6,847 nucleotides of DNA from an uncultured Chlorobiota bacterium (lineage in GTDB: Bacteria > Bacteroidota > Bacteroidia > Bacteroidales > JAADGE01): the NCBI GenBank assembly GCA_947311125.1, contig CAMZKI010000067.1, positions 1 to 6,847 on the forward strand, given 5' to 3'. The notes beneath the pieces are model-generated. The model worked only from the letters and a program-made list of their open reading frames with translations, ran no database searches and had not been told where the DNA came from. Below, piece by piece: positions 5,127 to 6,847 of the stretch. A program made the translations under genes and the position numbers. Each line of letters starts with the position of its first letter. Positions within the stretch are counted from its first letter, which is position 1.

Positions 5127-6564
5127 CAATCAGTTCGCCTTTATCGTTAAAAATTGACAATTGCAACGGCATTTTTCCCATTGCATGCGTTGCACAGCTT
5201 AAACAAGGATCATATGCTCTGATTGCAACTTCTACTTGGTTAAGCATTCCTTCGGATATTTCTTCTTTTTTATCAATTACATTTTGTGCCACCCAGCCGA
5301 CGGCTTTATTCATCGGGTCGTTATTATGCGTTGTTGAAACAATTAGGTTACATTTAGTGATTTTACCTGTGTCATCAATTTTATAATGATGAATTAAGGT
5401 TCCTCGCGGGGCTTCAATAACACCTATACCCTCATTTCTTCTTACACCTTCACGAACTAATTCGTCACCCGTAATATCTTCATCATGAAGAAGTTCTTTC
5501 ATCATTTCTGCTGCATGCAAAGTCTCTATTAATCGGGCTAAATGAGTGTGCATCGTCATATTATTAGGTTTCCCGTCGGTATATGCCTTAAATTCTTTTC
5601 GCTCTTTTTCGGCAAGCGGTGTCGGTATCGAGCTGCAAACATTCAATCTTCCGAGCGGTCCTACGCGGTTCCATCCGTTTTCTCTTCCGAGATGTTTGAT
5701 ATAAGGAAATTTCAGATACGACCAACGTTCAACATCTTCGTTAAAATATTTATAATACTCAAAGTCCGGTATGTCGTTAAGAGTAATATTTCCGTCGCTG
5801 TCGATTGCTCTAAGTCTGCCGTCATACATATCTAACATTCCGTTTCCGTCTTTTGACACCAAGCCGAGATGTCCCGACGGGAAGGCAGCAAAAGTATCTA
5901 ACCATGCAGCATGTTCTTTGTGGTATCCTTTCATAAAATCAATTACTTCGAGGCACCACTCAATCATCGTGTCAACGGAGGGAATTTCTTTTCCGTCAAG
6001 GAAATAGTCTATTTCGTTTCGGCGAAGATTTTTATGAACGCCCCCGGGAACTGCGGCAATACCGTGAATTTTTTTACCGGCTGTGGCTTTTATAATTTCT
6101 TGTCCGAATTTTCTCATTAAAATTCCTTTTTTTGCTAATTCGGGATGCTCTTGAGCTACACCTACAACGTTTCTGATTGCAGGGTCGGCATCAACACCGA
6201 AAAGCAAATCGGGAGCGGCAAGATAAAAGAAATGTAATGAGTGGGATTGAAATACCTGCCCGTAATGCAATAGTTTTCTTATTTTTGTTGCTGTAGGCGA
6301 TAGGTCTTCAGGTTCAATTCCTACGATTTGGTCAATGGCCTTTGCGGCAGCTAAGTGGTGGCTTACGGGACAAATTCCGCATAAACGCTGAACAATTAAC
6401 GGTGCTTGCCAGTACGGATGTCCTTGGATAAATTTTTCAAAGCCTCTAAACTCCACAATATGAAATTTGGAATCTTTAACGTTTCCTTTGTCGTCTAATT
6501 GTATGGTAACCTTTCCGTGCCCTTCGACTCGGGTTACGGGATCTATTACTATTTTTTTGCTCAT
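5107..6564 (-). CDS. hoxH: [NiFe] hydrogenase large (catalytic) subunit, group 3, HoxH-like
   Basis: The 485-residue subunit carries the Ni-Fe site that interconverts H2 with protons and electrons in the cytoplasm. All four metal-binding cysteines are present: C62 and C65 in RLCGICPVSHH, and C454 and C457 in DPCLSCATH. The conserved E14 of RVEGHG lies on the proton path. H460 marks the cleavage point, so HoxW would release residues 461-485. The blocks GFEKFIQGHP, QSHSLHFFYLAAPDLLFG, GKKIHGIAAVPGGV, PLGRLNV, NNMTMHTHLARLIE, EAPRGTLIHHY and HAMGKMPL follow HoxH of NAD-reducing hydrogenases (group 3d) more closely than methanogen MvhA or Pyrococcus-type enzymes. There is no twin-arginine partner signal in view and no sign of a membrane type. 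The physiological electron partner depends on hoxEFU or an equivalent, which lie outside the window. It sits 78 bases after the small-subunit stop and overlaps hoxW. Confidence 0.96.
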   Translation of the reverse strand: MSKKIVIDPVTRVEGHGKVTIQLDDKGNVKDSKFHIVEFRGFEKFIQGHPYWQAPLIVQRLCGICPVSHHLAAAKAIDQIVGIEPEDLSPTATKIRKLLHYGQVFQSHSLHFFYLAAPDLLFGVDADPAIRNVVGVAQEHPELAKKGILMRKFGQEIIKATAGKKIHGIAAVPGGVHKNLRRNEIDYFLDGKEIPSVDTMIEWCLEVIDFMKGYHKEHAAWLDTFAAFPSGHLGLVSKDGNGMLDMYDGRLRAIDSDGNITLNDIPDFEYYKYFNEDVERWSYLKFPYIKHLGRENGWNRVGPLGRLNVCSSIPTPLAEKERKEFKAYTDGKPNNMTMHTHLARLIETLHAAEMMKELLHDEDITGDELVREGVRRNEGIGVIEAPRGTLIHHYKIDDTGKITKCNLIVSTTHNNDPMNKAVGWVAQNVIDKKEEISEGMLNQVEVAIRAYDPCLSCATHAMGKMPLQLSIFNDKGELIDEKFKS

Positions 6565-6575
6565 TTTTTTTAGTT

Positions 6576-6606
6576 AAAAGGTTATAAAGTAAAAAGTTTA
6601 TAAAGT
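6576..6606. repeat. Imperfect direct repeat in the hoxY-hoxH spacer
   Basis: AAAAGGTTATAAAGT (6576-6590) is followed at once by a near copy, AAAAAGTTTATAAAGT (6591-6606). The pair fills most of the non-coding gap between the two subunit genes. It may be slippage or local duplication; no function is apparent. Confidence 0.45.
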
Positions 6607-6642
6607 TTCTGTATTTTCTGTAACAAAAACTTTTCAACTTTT

Positions 6643-6741
6643 TTAGTCGTATTTAAATTCTTCGTAAGCTACCTTTTCTCCTGCTCCGAATAAAATATTT
6701 TTAACTGCTTTCCAGATATGTTCGGCATTAGGCGGACAACC
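6643..6741 (-). CDS. hoxY: [NiFe] hydrogenase small subunit, C-terminal fragment (HoxY-like)
   Basis: Read leftward, 32 codons and a TAA stop encode GCPPNAEHIWKAVKNILF followed by GAGEKVAYEEFKYD. GCPPN close to the C-terminus is the last conserved block of short group 3 small subunits, in which the Cys is a ligand of the proximal [4Fe-4S] cluster that passes electrons to or from the Ni-Fe site. The order small subunit then large subunit, in the same direction and 78 bases apart, is that of hox operons. Everything upstream of the Gly codon at 6741 is lost, because from 6743 the sequence becomes an inverted copy of 6609-6713. Reading on in the same frame gives PFCNFIN and then a stop at 6763-6765, so no further HoxY protein is present. 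The truncation is most likely artificial and the true gene should be intact in the organism. Confidence 0.8.
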   Translation of the reverse strand, partial: GCPPNAEHIWKAVKNILFGAGEKVAYEEFKYD

Positions 6742-6742
6742 G

Positions 6743-6841
6743 GGAAAGCAGTTAAAAATATTTTATTCGGAGCAGGAGAAAAGGTAGCTTAAGAAGAATT
6801 TAAATACGACTAAAAAAGTTGAAAAGTTTTTGTTACAGAAA
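6743..6841 (+). pseudogene. Inverted, interrupted copy of the hoxY 3' end
   Basis: On the top strand this segment repeats the last codons of the hydrogenase small subunit in the reverse direction to the real operon. Reading KAVKNILFGAGEKVA, it meets TAA at 6790-6792 because of the single base that differs from the other arm. It has no start and no upstream coding part. It is the right arm of the fold-back and is probably not present in the genome at this place. Confidence 0.6.
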
Positions 6842-6847
6842 ATACAG

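Larger units (their letters stand above)
6609..6847. repeat. Long inverted repeat (fold-back) at window end, probable chimera
   Basis: Arms 6609-6713 and 6743-6847 are reverse complements at 104 of 105 positions, around a 29-base spacer (6714-6742). The only mismatch is 6664 against 6792. The left arm is ordinary sequence: the hoxY C-terminus, its stop and part of the spacer to hoxH. The right arm repeats it backwards and runs to the last base of the window. Its copy of the coding sequence has TAA where the left arm reads TAC (Tyr), so it is broken. Such a structure with a short spacer at a sequence end is typical of fold-back chimeras from strand-displacement amplification, or of an assembly error. 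A real duplication-inversion is possible but less likely. Confidence 0.9.

Noticed and set aside
5107..6564. A membrane-bound group 1 or group 4 hydrogenase, or a complex I NuoD homologue
   Set aside because: All four nickel-binding cysteines are present, which excludes NuoD, and the block pattern and C-terminal tail follow the soluble HoxH type. The short GCPPN-ending small subunit without a membrane tail agrees.
6705..6751. Reading the end hairpin as a terminator, an integron-type recombination site or an insertion sequence end
   Set aside because: The arms are 105 bases long and contain ordinary hoxY coding sequence and spacer. There is no transposase, target duplication or T run, and the structure stops at the window edge.
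1..6847. CRISPR array, tRNA or rRNA gene, prophage, toxin-antitoxin or defence island
   Set aside because: No regularly spaced repeats, cloverleaf, rRNA motifs or related proteins were found on either strand. The genes are housekeeping, hydrogenase-related or small proteins of unknown role.

Overview
The window is AT-rich DNA that looks like Bacteroidota, probably an uncultured, fermentative or facultatively anaerobic lineage. This is an inference. It rests on TAnnTTTG-type -7 promoter elements (the house sigma factor signature of this phylum), A-rich leaders with little Shine-Dalgarno sequence, a DUF1573 lipoprotein, and the general character of the proteins. No species can be named from the sequence alone.

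Left part (1-1064). The window opens inside a leftward TetR-type regulator, of which only the N-terminal helix-turn-helix region is present (1-92). A non-coding stretch with several short repeats follows. Then comes a gene for the small bacterial SRP RNA (about 319-420, ffs), with a recognisable Bacteroidota promoter just upstream. Next is tag, encoding 3-methyladenine DNA glycosylase I (504-1064).

Middle part (1130-3803). Three rightward genes are tightly packed: a DUF1573 lipoprotein, a class I/II PLP aminotransferase, and hypE. The last two overlap by ATGA. HypE makes the cyanide ligands of the [NiFe] hydrogenase active site and carries the diagnostic C-terminal PRIC tail. A leftward pair of small tandem paralogues with a probable SpoIIAA/STAS-like fold (3808-4167 and 4180-4557) converges on hypE, leaving a 4-base gap.

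Right part (4622-6847). A leftward hydrogenase operon contains the C-terminal end of the small subunit (hoxY-like), a complete large subunit (hoxH-like, group 3 and most like the NAD-linked 3d type), and the dedicated maturation endopeptidase (hoxW-like), whose start overlaps the hoxH stop. A hairpin terminator lies at 4622-4651. HypE supplies the Fe(CN)2CO cofactor, HoxH receives Fe and Ni, and HoxW trims the HoxH tail, so the window holds a dispersed part of one hydrogenase production line. hypABCDF and hoxEFU are not in view.

The last 239 bases are abnormal. Positions 6743-6847 are an inverted copy (104 of 105 bases) of 6609-6713, separated by 29 bases, and this cuts hoxY off. It is most likely a fold-back amplification or assembly chimera at a contig end and not biology. 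I see no mobile element, CRISPR array, tRNA or rRNA, and no clearly new defence or metabolic system. The least explained genes are the tandem STAS-like pair.
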